Of a DNA stretch of 64,000 nucleotides, positions 49,601 to 61,400 are shown one piece after another. The notes below the pieces were generated by a model. That model had not been told where the DNA came from and made no database searches. It was given only the letters and a program-made list of their open reading frames with translations. Numbering within the stretch: position 1 is the first letter of the stretch; every line of letters begins with the position of its first letter. Where the stretch lies: the NCBI GenBank assembly GCA_943737045.1, contig CALSFV010000202.1, forward strand, positions 186,001 to 250,000, read 5' to 3'. The translations under genes and the position numbers were made by a program. Source of the stretch: Parapristionchus giblindavisi (lineage: Eukaryota > Nematoda > Chromadorea > Rhabditida > Diplogasteridae).

Positions 49601-52600
49601 CGTTCTCACACGTATCCTTTGTTGAGTAATTTCTAGATTAGTTCATTTCGAGTCGATTGAAAAAATATTTCTCACTCTGGGTCAAAATTTGAGTGAGATA
49701 TGGCTCCCCAAAGTGGTAGATCAAAAAATCGATAAAAATGCAAATTTGGCGAAAACAAGTGCCTAGGCCTTCTCCATTCCCTCATTATGATCAATCAAAC
49801 AAGTTTCATCCAAATCGGTGAGATAAATTTTAAAACGGTCGGAAAAGGATCTCATTTTCCTACGTTTTTAGAGGAGATCCGTGATATGTGATTTATTCTA
49901 TAACAGGACGATCACCTATTATAATCATGCTGTAGTTTTAGTGCGAATTGAACATCTTCAATAATCATTTTATCATAGGTCTTTTCACGTGGTCTCCAAT
50001 TCGGTTTCGATTATATTGCCGATGTACAGAGACATGTAGAGTATGATGGAAGGTATAAAGTTACGTATATATTATATGCTCTAATATTTTTTCAAATTTA
50101 TGATCGTCTCTAGGATCAAATGCATTTATTTTGTTAAAAAATAATAAATGATGTATGATAAATAATCAATTCAGCGTCTACTATGACGTCTACGTTCGCC
50201 GTTTCACTTGCGTCGATCCAACAGACAAATTAACCAGTGTTCGCTCTTTCCAGGTACCATTTCTGTTAGCAAGATCATAGATAAATTATATACATTATAC
50301 AATAACGTTATACAATAACGCAAGTATGGAGTTCTTCTTTTGCAATTGATTTTGCCATCTTCTAATTAAATTATGTACCTTCGTACACCTTCTCTTTTGT
50401 CGCATTTAAATCTTTCATGGATATCCCATATTCTTCATTCCTTTAAACGTTAATCAGGTACCCATCGCCGACGTTGCCGTTCCTCTTCCTCCTCCAGTGG
50501 TCGCAGCAGAGAATGGAGGAAGCATTCCACCAGTGTCTATCGTTAATCCCTCTACTGCACTCTCTGTTTGTACCCTTCTCTAGTTTCTCTACGGGTACTG
50601 AAAAGATGATGATTCTGAAATAAGTAAAGCAAAAACAGCACATCTATTATTGTCAATGAATTATGCAACCGATGTAGTCCATAAATATGCAGTTTTTAAT
50701 AGGATGACTCGGATCTTTTCGGTTCTACATTTGTTGAGCAAATTGTTCGTGAAGAAGGCGTCCAGTTCTCTCCAGGAGGAGAATTCATCGAGACTGTAGC
50801 TGAAATTGAAGTAATTTATTTTCAAATAACATCCCGTTTTATCTTAATAACGAAAATATTATTTCAGCCAGCAGATCCCATTACAAATACTGGATCTTTC
50901 AACCAAGCTCCAATTAAGACTGATATAGCTCCCGCTGCCCATGAACCACATCAAACTACAGCTAATGTAGCTCCAACAATGCCTCAACCTACTTCACTTG
51001 AAGTCCCTCCCCAGCTCCAAGCTCCGCCACAGCCCCCTCAACTTCAAGCTCTATCCCAACCTTCTCAACTTCAAGTTCCACCCCAGCCCCCTCAACTCCA
51101 ACTCCTACCTCAACTTCAAGGCCCTCCCCAATTCGCAGATCTCCCTCATCTTCAACCTCTTCCCCAATTCGCGCCTCAACTGCTGCAACCGAATGTCCCT
51201 TTATATTATCAATCTCCGGTCGCTCCTGCTGTGCCACAATACGTAAGCGCAATTACTCACATTTTTAGGTACACCCTCTATCACACATCATATCTTCAAT
51301 TTAGTACACACAAAGTCTCATTCTTACAATAGTCTATAGCTGTAATTTCAATTTTGCCATTGATGACTCTGTTATTTAAATTTAGTTCGTTTAGTAAAAT
51401 TAATTTGAAAATTTAAAAAAAATAGTGGAAATTATCATGATCTCTTTGCAGTATCCATCATTCGGAAGACTGTTCTGCTTCTCTGGAGATATGATAGTGA
51501 GAACGTTGAAAGGACCCAAAAGAATGGATCAACTCAAGAAAAATGTTTGTAACTGTTTTCATAAAAACATCATTATTTATTATCTATTCGGAAATACTGC
51601 TGTAATTACAAAACATACGAATATTGCAGGATTATACAGTATAATATTTTAAGTACTATTACCTCCGAGTAAGTATTAATTATTCAGGATTTTGTTCTCA
51701 CCATGTTTGAAGATGCAATAACATACAAGCCAGTCACATTCTGGATCCATCGAGTACCGGAAAAGGTTTTGATTAAAGCAAAATATAGCATCTATTTTCT
51801 TATCTTATCAGACTGCTGATTTTATTCAACTGAGCACGGAGCAGGGTCACATTATCAAGCTGACAGCCTTGCACTTCATATACAAGGCCCGACTATACGT
51901 TCTTAAATATTGTGATCTAAAAAAAACGTTTAGGGTCAATGCGACCAGCCAGTTGATTTACGATCGCGTGTCTATGCAAGGGACGTGGTTGTCGGAGATT
52001 GTGTATATATTGTCGATCAGAAGGAACAAATATTAAAGGTCTGACTTAGTTGTTTGGAAACTTTATGTTCGATATTTTTTCTCTCATTTTTTACACTTTA
52101 AAAAGAGGTTAAGCAGGTCTAACATTTTCCTGACATATCTTCTGCATGGTTCACTATAGATCTCTCGTTATACAGGTCCGAGTTAATTGTATCTCAATCG
52201 TGCAAGAGATCGGATACTACGCACCGATGACAGCGACAGGCATACCATTCTAGGCGGGAAAACATTTCACATTTCAAAATTTCCAGGAGACATCATAGTG
52301 AACGATATATTGGCATCTTGCCACAGCGTGATCGACAATCCGATCCTCTACAACAGTGCATTTAGGGTATTAAAAAGTGCATTTATGGAATTTATGATCA
52401 TAAATACGTCTATTCAGGTTGCTGATAATCTATTCTCCTTGGCCAAGTCGTTTTATTGTTTCGACATTGGTTTGGTATGTGGAATCGTCGCGTAAAATTG
52501 CTTATATAATGTATTTTAGGAGAATTCATCGTACATTCACGAGCTTCTATTTACTCTTGTGCAACTTATCCTTCCTTTCGATACAATATCGTCTGATTAA
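46631..52600 (+). CDS. wrt: Warthog-type hedgehog-related protein (Wart + Hint/Hog)
   Basis: Eighteen phase-consistent exons: 46631-46717, 46824-46910, 46998-47108, 47180-47274, 47334-47430, 49979-50052, 50175-50253, 50458-50565, 50703-50810, 50868-51242, 51452-51544, 51688-51765, 51812-51898, 51934-52038, 52176-52239, 52287-52366, 52418-52474, 52520-52600; 621 residues. Signal peptide 1-16, then the Cys-rich Wart domain (about 18-210; SYCGDSRIPYAIE, LLGCARPSCFGWLPNGYPV, ending VRRFTC). Residues 211-407 are a Pro/Gln/Leu-rich linker (PPQLQ repeats). The Hint domain starts at C416 (FCFSGDMIVRT), the expected thioester cysteine, with the TxxH block (TALH, 482-485) and ends GYYAPMT and LASCHSV, as in hedgehog autoprocessing domains. 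So the precursor should self-cleave before C416 and release a secreted Wart ligand; this is known for the family, inferred here. Family members act in nematode epidermis/cuticle. Intron 5 holds a 2.2-kb foldback. Intron 15 uses a GC donor. Confidence 0.9.
47661..49886. mobile_element. 2.2-kb foldback element in warthog intron 5
   Basis: ATATCACGGATCTCC at 47661 and its inverse at 49872-49886 bound two long inverted arms (about 47661-48375 and 48628-49886) around a ~250-bp loop. The arms match closely, for instance TTGTTGTGCAATGTAATCGA near 48325 against its complement near 48660. The right arm is longer only because a hAT-like unit (48939-49468) is inserted in it. No coding region is recognised. 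It fills most of the 2.5-kb intron. Confidence 0.75.
48939..49468. mobile_element. hAT-like MITE inserted in one foldback arm
   Basis: Starts CAGGGCTGGGATTTTTTGA and ends with the exact inverse, flanked by the 8-bp duplication GTTCCAAC (48931-48938, 49469-49476). The intact partner arm near 48065 lacks it, so the empty site can be read directly. The interior is AT-rich with AAAAAATTC palindromes. Features fit the hAT superfamily. Confidence 0.85.
52240..52286 (+). other. GC-AG intron
   Basis: Between the conserved Hint segments GYYAPMTAT and GDIIVNDILASC the frame meets a TAG. Removing 47 bp that begin GCATAC (after ACAG) and end TTTCCAG restores the family sequence exactly. No GT donor nearby keeps the frame, so this is best read as a GC-AG intron. 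Confidence 0.65.
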
Positions 52601-53340
52601 TATATCATAATATAATATGTAATAAAATTTAATATTGTTTGCTCACTACTATCCATGTCAAACTTATCAAATGTCATATCGGGGTTATGTCTTGTCTTAT
52701 GTGATAAAAGTTCTTTATGTGGACACTAAAAATGAACATATTAATGAAATCATATTGTGATAATTAATAAAAATAATGATGTAACAATCCTGATTTTGCG
52801 GCGATTTCAAAAGATGGCAGAACATAACGAGAAACATATGTAAATCAAGATTTTGTGATTATTTGATGATGATTGATAAATCTGTGCAATTTGTTTTTTT
52901 TTCAGTGCAAGAACGAGAAGAATGAAGTACGAAAAATGAGCGTTAATTTTGCATTTATCTTATACGTATGAATTAAATATGTCATGAAAATATAAATTAC
53001 GTATGATATATGTATGTAGAGCATATGATAAAAATAATGATTAATGACAAAAAATATTCTCTAAATCGATGTTCTTAATGAAGAACTGTGAACAATTGGA
53101 GCATTGTGATTAGATTCCTGGATGGTCTTTCAAACTCCATTTAATTATTGGTCTAATCAATGATTGCCCTTCTCGTTGATTTCTAATTGTGAACGTTCTC
53201 GGCATTTAAAAGGCGGAAATACGGCCAGTATATAAAGCGGAATTGTTTCAACTTCCTCACACCTCTTTCATTAGACTTTCATCTCTAATAGTCTATGCCA
53301 AAATTAAGATTTAATTTTATACTTAATTCCAATTTTTCAG
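52601..53340. promoter_or_regulatory. Intergenic with TATA-like box upstream of His-rich gene
   Basis: A TATATAAAG sits at 53229-53237 (context CCAGTATATAAAGCGG), about 104 bp before the ATG at 53341. A strong acceptor (AATTTTTCAG) abuts the ATG, so the mRNA 5' end is probably made by trans-splicing or by a short 5' UTR intron. The rest is AT-rich without exons. Confidence 0.5.
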
Positions 53341-55179
53341 ATGCGTTTCTCTTTCCTTTTCTTCATATTCGCTCTTCTCGCACTCGCCTTGGCTCAGGAT
53401 GTAATGATTATTATTATTAACATTACAAATTAAATGTTTTACAGAAAACCATGTAAAAATGCCATTTAGGAAGAGCCAAGCACTTCGGCCGAGGAGTATG
53501 AGGGAGACGCAGTTGAAGGTGGTGAGGAGCAGGTACGTATTTGTTTTTCAAATACGAAATGTATGTCATAAACCGAATAAGATGTATTTTGCAGGCATTC
53601 GCTGACGAGGGAGACAACCAAGAAGGAGATGAAGAGGAGACTGAGCCTGTAGATACTGTGGAAGGAGATGATGGAGTGGAAGAGGAAACTGATGATGGAA
53701 ACAATGTTAGTTGCAATATTTGTGTAATGGTCATTAATTATTATTAATGAAATGGTGTTTACAACGTTTCAATATTTATTTCTAACGTGTTCAATATTCA
53801 GGAAGAGATAGCTCAATCTGAAGTTGTCCCTGAGGGAGAAGAAGATGATATTGAAGAGGCACATGGAGAGGCCCAAATCGCGGCCCACGGAGATTTCGCA
53901 GACCACCATGATGTGAGTCATGCAATATTGTTTTTTAAACATTTTTTAAAATCTATTTACATTTTAGGTCGAACATTTCCACGGACACGGACACATTCAT
54001 GGACATGAAGTGAGTTCCCAATATAAATTTGAAAAGTGAATGACTCTTTCAGCTCGTACCATTCCACGGACACGGACACGGTCACGGCTACCATCACGGA
54101 CACGGCTTCAGCCATCTCAGAGGAGGTCGTTTCTACGGAGTCAGAAACCACTGCCACCACGCATACGACAAGGTTGCTTATGAAATATTATTAGACTAAG
54201 TTAATGCTGAACGCAAAAATGCAATTACAAAAATCAAGAAAAAAATTAAATTAAATTTAGGGATACGGTCTCGGTTTCAAGAAGGGTCACTTCATCGGAT
54301 ACAAGAAAGGATTGATTGATGGAACCAAGAGAGGAATTTTCGAGGGATTCGGAAAGGTAGAAACATAATAAGCTACAATCTGGGCAAATATTGAATTACT
54401 CAGAAAGTTTGAACCAGTATAACCAAAATGGAATTATAACTGCTATAACATGCACATGTTTCAGGGAAAGAAAGTCGGATTCGGACTCGGTTTCGCCGTT
54501 GGAAAGAAGCAAGGATTCGTCGCCGGATCGGTATTTATTCTTTCTTAGCCAACAATCGTCTTAAATATCATTTTTGAGATCCATGGTGCCCGCAGAGGTC
54601 TTCATCATGGTGTGATTGTTGGTAAGAAACTCGGAGTTAAGTTCGGACTTAAACAGGTTAGAATGCTTTAAAAATAAATTTACAAATAAACGGAACATTA
54701 TTTATTTTTAAAAATCAATAATCAGGGATGGCTCCACGGCAACGCCCGCGGTCTTCAAGTTGGATACGCCAAGGGACTTGCTGCTGGACTCAAGAAGGTA
54801 AATCACTACTTATTATAGATCTTAATTTAAAAACAAAGCAAAAATAATCTAAAAGAGCAGTCTACTTCGAGATCACAGTGTATAATATTAGCATGCTTCA
54901 ACGCATTAGTTTAATTCATCTTAAATGTTTTTTATTCAGGGAAGATGCGAATGTGCTGCTCGCTTCCACAATCATCATGGCCATCATCTCGACTTCCATG
55001 GACACCATCATCCGTTAGTTTATTAACTCATTTATATTTATATTTATATATTAAAATTTAAAAAAAATATATGCATCGTATTAGTAATATGTTTTTGTAT
55101 GTATAAAAGTTTTGTTTTCAGTTTCTCTCATCACCACGGACACGGACATCATGGTCACCATCATCATCATCATTATTAG
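53341..55179 (+). CDS. Secreted acidic / His-rich / glycine-zipper protein
   Basis: Twelve exons (53341-53400, 53470-53532, 53595-53705, 53802-53912, 53968-54009, 54053-54172, 54261-54356, 54465-54530, 54579-54656, 54726-54797, 54940-55013, 55122-55179) give 316 residues. Signal peptide 1-18 (FSFLFFIFALLALALA). Residues 20-108 are strongly acidic (EEYEGDAVEGGEEQ). Residues 109-165 are His/Gly-rich (FHGHGHGHGYHHGHG). Residues 170-273 repeat a G-x3-G-type motif with lysines (GYGLGFKKGHFIGYKKG; GKKVGFGLGFAVGKKQG), roughly one unit per exon. The end is His-rich again (HHHGHGHHGHHHHHH). There are only three cysteines. Exon 9 uses a TTTTTGAG acceptor because it alone keeps the frame. His blocks suggest zinc, copper or nickel binding; the glycine-zipper pattern suggests helix packing or membrane/fibre assembly. 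Both are inference, and I recognise no named family. Confidence 0.85.
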
Positions 55180-55696
55180 ACAGATCATATTTCATTATTC
55201 GTGCTTGATAAATCGTATTAAAATATCGATTACCCTCAAAACTTGTGTAAACTTGTGTATAGGTGTTATCTACAGCCTCATAAGATAAGAAGAAGAAAGA
55301 AGGATCACGGTTAAATAATTATTTAATTTTGCAGTACAAGTATTGTAATGTTAAAGTAAAAAGGAAAAGTTTTCCCGTTATTAATTTTAAAAGGCATTGT
55401 AGGATGTGTTGAAGAAGGGGATGATGAGCCGTAGAGGAGAACGATCAGACTGACGAGGAGGGTGTAGATTAGATTTGAAGTCATGAGAAAGATCGGATTA
55501 TCAGAAGATCAAAGATCAATCTTTATTATGTATCTCTGTCTCCATAAATGCATATTATATTGATTCCAAGTGGGAAGTGGTTCCCTCTCATAGTCAGAGT
55601 TAGATCAGTGATAGAGTGGCCAGATGATCAGAGTAGATCGATGGGCAGAGACGCAGAGAGTCATCGCGCGCACTGAACTCCATATACCACCACTAC
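55180..55696. other. 3' flank of the His-rich gene
   Basis: No exon seen. Ends where the large palindrome's left arm begins (GACGGGTGGAGGACGGGG). Confidence 0.4.
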
Positions 55697-56874
55697 TGAG
55701 ACGGGTGGAGGACGGGGATTACTTCACAAATAGTGAACAAAAGAATTAAAAATTTTAAAAATATTAATTTTAATAAAATAAGGACTCTAAATGGCTGTAA
55801 TAATTTTCTTAACACAGATTTCGTATGGAAAAGTCGAAAAATATGTTAATAAAGATAATAAAATTCATAATGAAGAATACTATTCCGTAACTTCCAGAAA
55901 TGTATTCAGTTGATAAATCGGAGTATGTTGAAATTATGTTCATTCCAATAATTATGATAAACTGCTACAAACGAACAACACTTACAACTACGGTTATTGT
56001 TTAGACGCATTAAATTATAGCTACAATCCTGTCCGATCGCACTGTGTAATTGCTGCACGATAATGCAGTATTCGTATTATGAACTGAATACATTACAAAA
56101 ATTATGTTAATAGTCACGATCGTTGAATTATCCCCTAAAGTTCGCCAAAGAAACAAAAAAAACAATATTTTTGTGGCGATTGGATATATTATTGGATAAA
56201 TTAATGATCGTGACTATTTGAATAATTTTATTTGCTTATCGCTCTTCCTTGTGAAAATTAATTAATGTTTTAAAATTTAAATTTATTAACATTACGATCA
56301 CGGTAGACTCTGTAACTGAAGTAATCCATATCTCTATGGATTACCGTAGTTATACTTATAATTGCTAATGTATGAGTTTTGTAATCGTCTTTTTTAACTT
56401 CTGTGTTTTGACGTCCATTGACAAACCGATCTTATTGATTAAACTCAATCTTGTCAGACGTATGCATCGACATGTTGCTCCTCCCATTACTGCTTGACCG
56501 TGATTACATAGTGATTCTAACGCCGCCCATTTAACTTTGCGGGCTTGGACACCGCTTGCAAATATTAAAATCCCCAAAATATTTATTCTCTTTGAGAAGC
56601 AGAGTTTGAAGAATTCAGCTAATCGATAATTCCAAGGGCAGCATTCTAACAAGGAGTCTCTTATGTCTTAAGTCGGCGAAAAGTGACGATTTATAGCTTA
56701 TTGGAAAGCCCTTTCTCTGTAGAGTAAGAATGTGTGTTTACAAAATCCTGCGGGGCTCTGTGCACGGAGTTAAAAAATTCCAAAGTTTGAGCAATTTTTG
56801 CCTTGAAATTCGCGTCTAATGGCCGAGAAATCGCCCTGAAATGATGGAGGAGTTCTGCGATCTACATTTCCGAG

Positions 56875-56950
56875 CTAGTGGTGGCGCAGTGGCAAAGATG
56901 TCGCTTAGAATTTTTGCGCCACGGGTTCGATCCCCGCCGAAGCCACTTCT
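56875..56950 (+). repeat. tRNA-like (SINE-type) unit, left arm
   Basis: A-box TGGCGCAGTGGC and B-box GGTTCGATCC are intact, but the D-stem does not close and five extra bases follow the T-stem before the partial acceptor match GTGG/CCAC. Hence not a functional tRNA; tRNA-derived repeat. Confidence 0.5.
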
Positions 56951-57734
56951 TTTGCACGAATTTTACACTCATGATTTTTTTGAATTACCTAATCTACTTT
57001 TTTTTAAATTACCTAATCTACAGCCGTACATCTAATTTGTAACAAAATATGTCAGTGATCATGGCGAACTACAGAGAGAGGGAGAGACAAGTAAACGTCA
57101 TAAATAATTTTGACTCAACGAAGGTTAATTTTGCCTATTTTTTAACCGTTTTATTTCAAAATTTCTATTTGTTTTTTTTGTTATCTAACATCAGTATATT
57201 ATTAAATAGCAGAGAATTCATTTATTTAAAAGTGAAATACGACAACCTATGCAAATTAGTGTAGCGAACATTTCTCATGAATACTCTCCCCACTGGCCAT
57301 ATAGTGGTATTCATGAATGGACCTTTCTCTGGAGTGCGTCCAAAACTACTCCTCTACAGGAGAGAGAGGGAGAGAGAGATCAGTCGCCAAGGGGAATGAA
57401 TAACAGCAAGACTCGCGGGTCAATCTTTGTAGGCCTCGTTATAGGCCAAACCAATGCAGACCTTTCTCGTACTCCGTTTCCGAGTGAATTTCCAATTTTT
57501 TATTATATTTTTCTTTTTACATTAGTTACTCACATCTGTCGTGCGTCTAACCTAACCCAACTTTGTCACATATAGCGCAATAACTCACGCAATCTCGTTT
57601 ACTTGTCTCTCTCTGTAGTTCGCCATGATCACTGACATATTTTATTACTTATTAGATGCACGGCGGTCAGTCATGTAGATTAGGTAATTCAAAAAAATCA
57701 TAAAAAGTCGAGTGTAAAAATGGTGCAAAAGAGA

Positions 57735-57815
57735 TGGCTTCGGCGGGGATCGAACCCGTGGCGCAAAAATTCTAAGCGACATCTTTGCCACTGCGCCACC
57801 ACTAGCTCGGAAATG
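57735..57815 (-). repeat. tRNA-like (SINE-type) unit, right arm
   Basis: Inverted copy of the unit at 56875-56950, same boxes, read on the minus strand. Confidence 0.5.
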
Positions 57816-58409
57816 TAGATCGCAGAACTCCCCCATCATTTCAGGGCGATTTCTCGGCCATTAGACGCGAATTTCAAGGCAAAAATTGCCCAAACTTTGG
57901 AATTTTTTAACTCCGTGCACAGAGCCCCGCAGGATTTTGTAAACACATATTCTTACTCTACAGAGAAAGGGCTTTCCAATAAGCTATAAATCGTCACTTT
58001 TCGCCGACTTAAGACATAAGAGACTCCTTGTAAGCTACGATAACAAGTAGTGGACGAGTAGTAGTAGTCTTCACTCATGTGGCGCAAGTCGGAGTCGATT
58101 TCGCCTCCAGAACCGGTTAGAGTAGCTCATCAACGACTATGAAGATGATCGTTGATGGCAAAACAATGAGTGGACCTGTAGAAGGATAGAATATTATAGA
58201 TTCAAAGATTTTACAGTTCACAACGATATCTTTTTCCCGCTAATTCTTGGTTCGATAGAAAAGAGAACACAGTGAACGACGAACTTTGAACTGTGACCTT
58301 TGAACTGTGTTTCCGTTTATAAGGTTTTGAGATGCCGTATTCATAGACGTTGCCGTTAACATTGACGTCCCCTTTCTTAGCCATCCAGCTTCTTTGAGTC
58401 GTTCAACCG

Positions 58410-61400
58410 GATTGGACAAACGGTTGATAAGCAACCGATCTCGTAGGACTTCAAGATTTGGAAAATTGAGATTTACAGAGGAAAGAAGGACGAAGAAAGA
58501 CAGAGTAAAGATTAAAGATCAACTTAGAAGAGACAAACTGCGAGATCAGGGTAACAAAGACAGCACGACTGAAAACTAGTGTAACACCCAGCTCGCTCTC
58601 AATCGATTTTATGTATGTATTTCTCCCCTTAGCTATTAGCCTCGTCATTATTATAGGTAGATCAATCCTCGTCCACTTGGATAGGCTCCATCCAATCTAC
58701 TAGTACTAGCTCTACTGTCATTATTATCATAAGAAGTAGTCACCATAATAGCTTAAGGTCTCATATTAAGATAAATGAATGAAGAGATAGAGTAAGAAAG
58801 ATGTCTACAGCATTGGTTAAGAGAGCTAATACACGATACTCATGTAAAAATGAGAGAGCTGCACTAATCTATCCACGACGCCATACCCAGCCGTACATGG
58901 AGTAAATCCGGTGAGCCTTATAAATTGCTCGGTACCGGGAGTACCCCATGAACGGACATTCCGGGCTATGGAACCGTTAGACGGGAGACAGAAACCTTGA
59001 CACTAACGATCGGGACATGGCAGTGATGAGGACGTCGAGAGTGAAGAAGACCTCATGGTTGTTGGTTCCGATGAACTTGGCCACCTTTCGTGCAGCCATG
59101 CTATCGTCTTCTCGACTTCTACAGCGAAAGAGTGAATGAGAAGACCAATACATCGTATTTCACGGGCCGCGATAGCACTGTAAGGATAATTTTAGATTGC
59201 TGGGTAGGGCAAAAGATCGATAGGTATAGTACCTGACAAGAGAAGAATCGAGTCCTCCAGAAAAGAATAGCAATTGAAGCATCAGACATGTCTCTTGATT
59301 GTCGCATCAATGAGGGTTTGATCAAGTTTCGTCAGATCAGCATCCATAGTGGAGAGACGACGATCGAACCATGTAGGCTATAATTACATGATTTAGATAA
59401 ATTTTAAGTGAACGAGTGAATAACACGTGCTAAAAATGTGAAATGCTACACTAATGGCTTCCCAAATTCTTCGGTCATCTCCAAACTGCCTGCCGATCTT
59501 CTCGGATTTGTGAAATCGAAGACGCGCATATGAAGATCAACGTCGGTGTTCTGGGGCTGTCGGAAGTAAGAAGAGCTTTTTCCCCATGCACATCAGAGTC
59601 CTACACTTGAAAAATGTGTTTTAAATCGTAAAAATCGTAAAAAATCGCTACACTAATCTGTCCACGAAGCCATACCCAGCCGTACATAGAGTAGACCCGG
59701 TGAGCCTTATAAATTGCTCGGTACCGGGAGTACCCCACGAACGGACATTCCGGGCAACGGAACAGTAAGACAGAGGACTAACCTAACTAAGATCAAAGGT
59801 TGATACGGTTATTCTGGGATGGGATACGATACCTCTCTGATCAAACAGAAGCATTCTTGTGTAGATGAACATCGGAAGCACATGTAGATAAGCGTAGTGA
59901 AGTTGAGCGACAGCAAGACGATCATCGAAGTTGTAGCTGGGCCGTTGAGAGATGGACACGGGCCGATGAGAGATGAAGACGGGCATGTGGATGAGACGAT
60001 TAACTATAATGTCAGAAATGATGTCTTATATATGGATGTCCACAGTAGGGGTGTATGAGGGCTAATACAACGATACTCATGAAAAAAAGAGTAAAGCTGT
60101 ACTAATCGATCCAATACTCCATGCCCAGCAGTACATGAAGTAAACCCGGTGAGTGTATAAATAGCTCACTCTAAATACTCTAAATAGCTCAATAAATAGT
60201 ATGAATAACTCATAAATAGTGTATAAATACCGGGAGAACCCCATGAACGGACATTCCGGGCAATGGAACCGTAAGGCAGAGGACAAGAACTGTGATATGA
60301 TACAATGGGGGCATTCTAGAAGTTCTAGGAGGAACCAGTGAGAGCCCTATTCCTACTCTCCTACTCTATTCCTATTATCGACTAACCGAGTGCGCGTGTA
60401 CTGAGAGTGCAATAGGAGGAAGACAACCCTAGTGGCCTACCAAATAAACCCAATCCACCAGACAGAGGGCTGAAAATACGGCAAGTAAGCGATACGCCAA
60501 GGTATAACATGGGTGAAAAGACAGCAACGGAAAGATAATAGATAAGGCAATGGGGGGATACGGGATGGGGGGATACGGTACCTCATTGAAGAATCCATTG
60601 AAAGACGAGATCCACATTTAGACGAGATTCGACAACTCGGGAAGTTGAGAGACGACGAGGCGACCATCGAAGATGTAGTTGGGCCGAAGAGTGATGAAGG
60701 CAGGCAGATGGGAAGAGACGAAAAATGACACTGGCGGGAATGATGTAGTCTTATATATGGATTACGAGCGCGAAATGTTGACATTCTAGAAGGAATCGGA
60801 GGAAAGATCTATCATATTGATTGCATTTTGCACACAGTTCGATATCTCCACGTCTGAGTGCATATGTACTCAGTTAGGAATAGGGTACAAGATGGAGTCT
60901 AATCTAGTGATCTACTGACTGATATCCAATATTGATTGACAGAACATATGTGCCGTGTGCAAAATGCAATCAATAAGTCTGATCCTTCCTTCCAATCCTT
61001 GAAGAACGTAAACATCGAGCGCGTGAGCGGATGGGCGTGATCATTTTTGATCCGCATATAAGGCAACATCATTCCCGCCAGTGTCATTTTTCGTCTCTTC
61101 CCATCTGCCTGCCTTCATCACTCTTCGAAGAGTCTCTTCGAAGATCTTCGGCCCAACTACATCTTCGATGGTCGCCTCGTCGTCTCTCAACTTCCCAAGT
61201 TGTCGACTCTCGTCTAAATGTGGATCTCGTCTTTCAACGGATTCTTCAATTAGGTACCGTATCCCCCCATCCCACAATTGCCTTATCTATTATCTTTCTG
61301 TTGCTGTCTTTTCACCCGTGTTATACCTTGGCGTATTTCTTACTTGCCGTATTTTCAGCTCTCTGTCTGGTGGAATGGGTTTATTTGGTAGGCCACGAGT

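Larger units (their letters stand above)
56649..58031. mobile_element. 1.4-kb inverted-repeat element with tRNA-like modules
   Basis: ACAAGGAGTCTCTTATGTCT at 56649 and its inverse ending 58031 bound two arms of about 450 bp, 56649-57100 and 57597-58031, around a ~500-bp loop with GA-rich patches. Each arm carries one tRNA-like unit. The element is present on one side of the larger palindrome only, so it inserted after, or was lost from, the other arm. Confidence 0.65.

Noticed and set aside
50989..51252. Minus-strand acidic/Val-Gly ORF
   Set aside because: Shadow of the Pro/Gln-rich linker exon of the warthog gene.
53957..54160. Minus-strand Val/Ser-rich ORF
   Set aside because: Shadow of the His/Gly-rich exons on the plus strand.
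56875..56950. Functional tRNA gene
   Set aside because: A- and B-boxes are present but the D-stem and full acceptor stem do not form; five extra bases after the T-stem.
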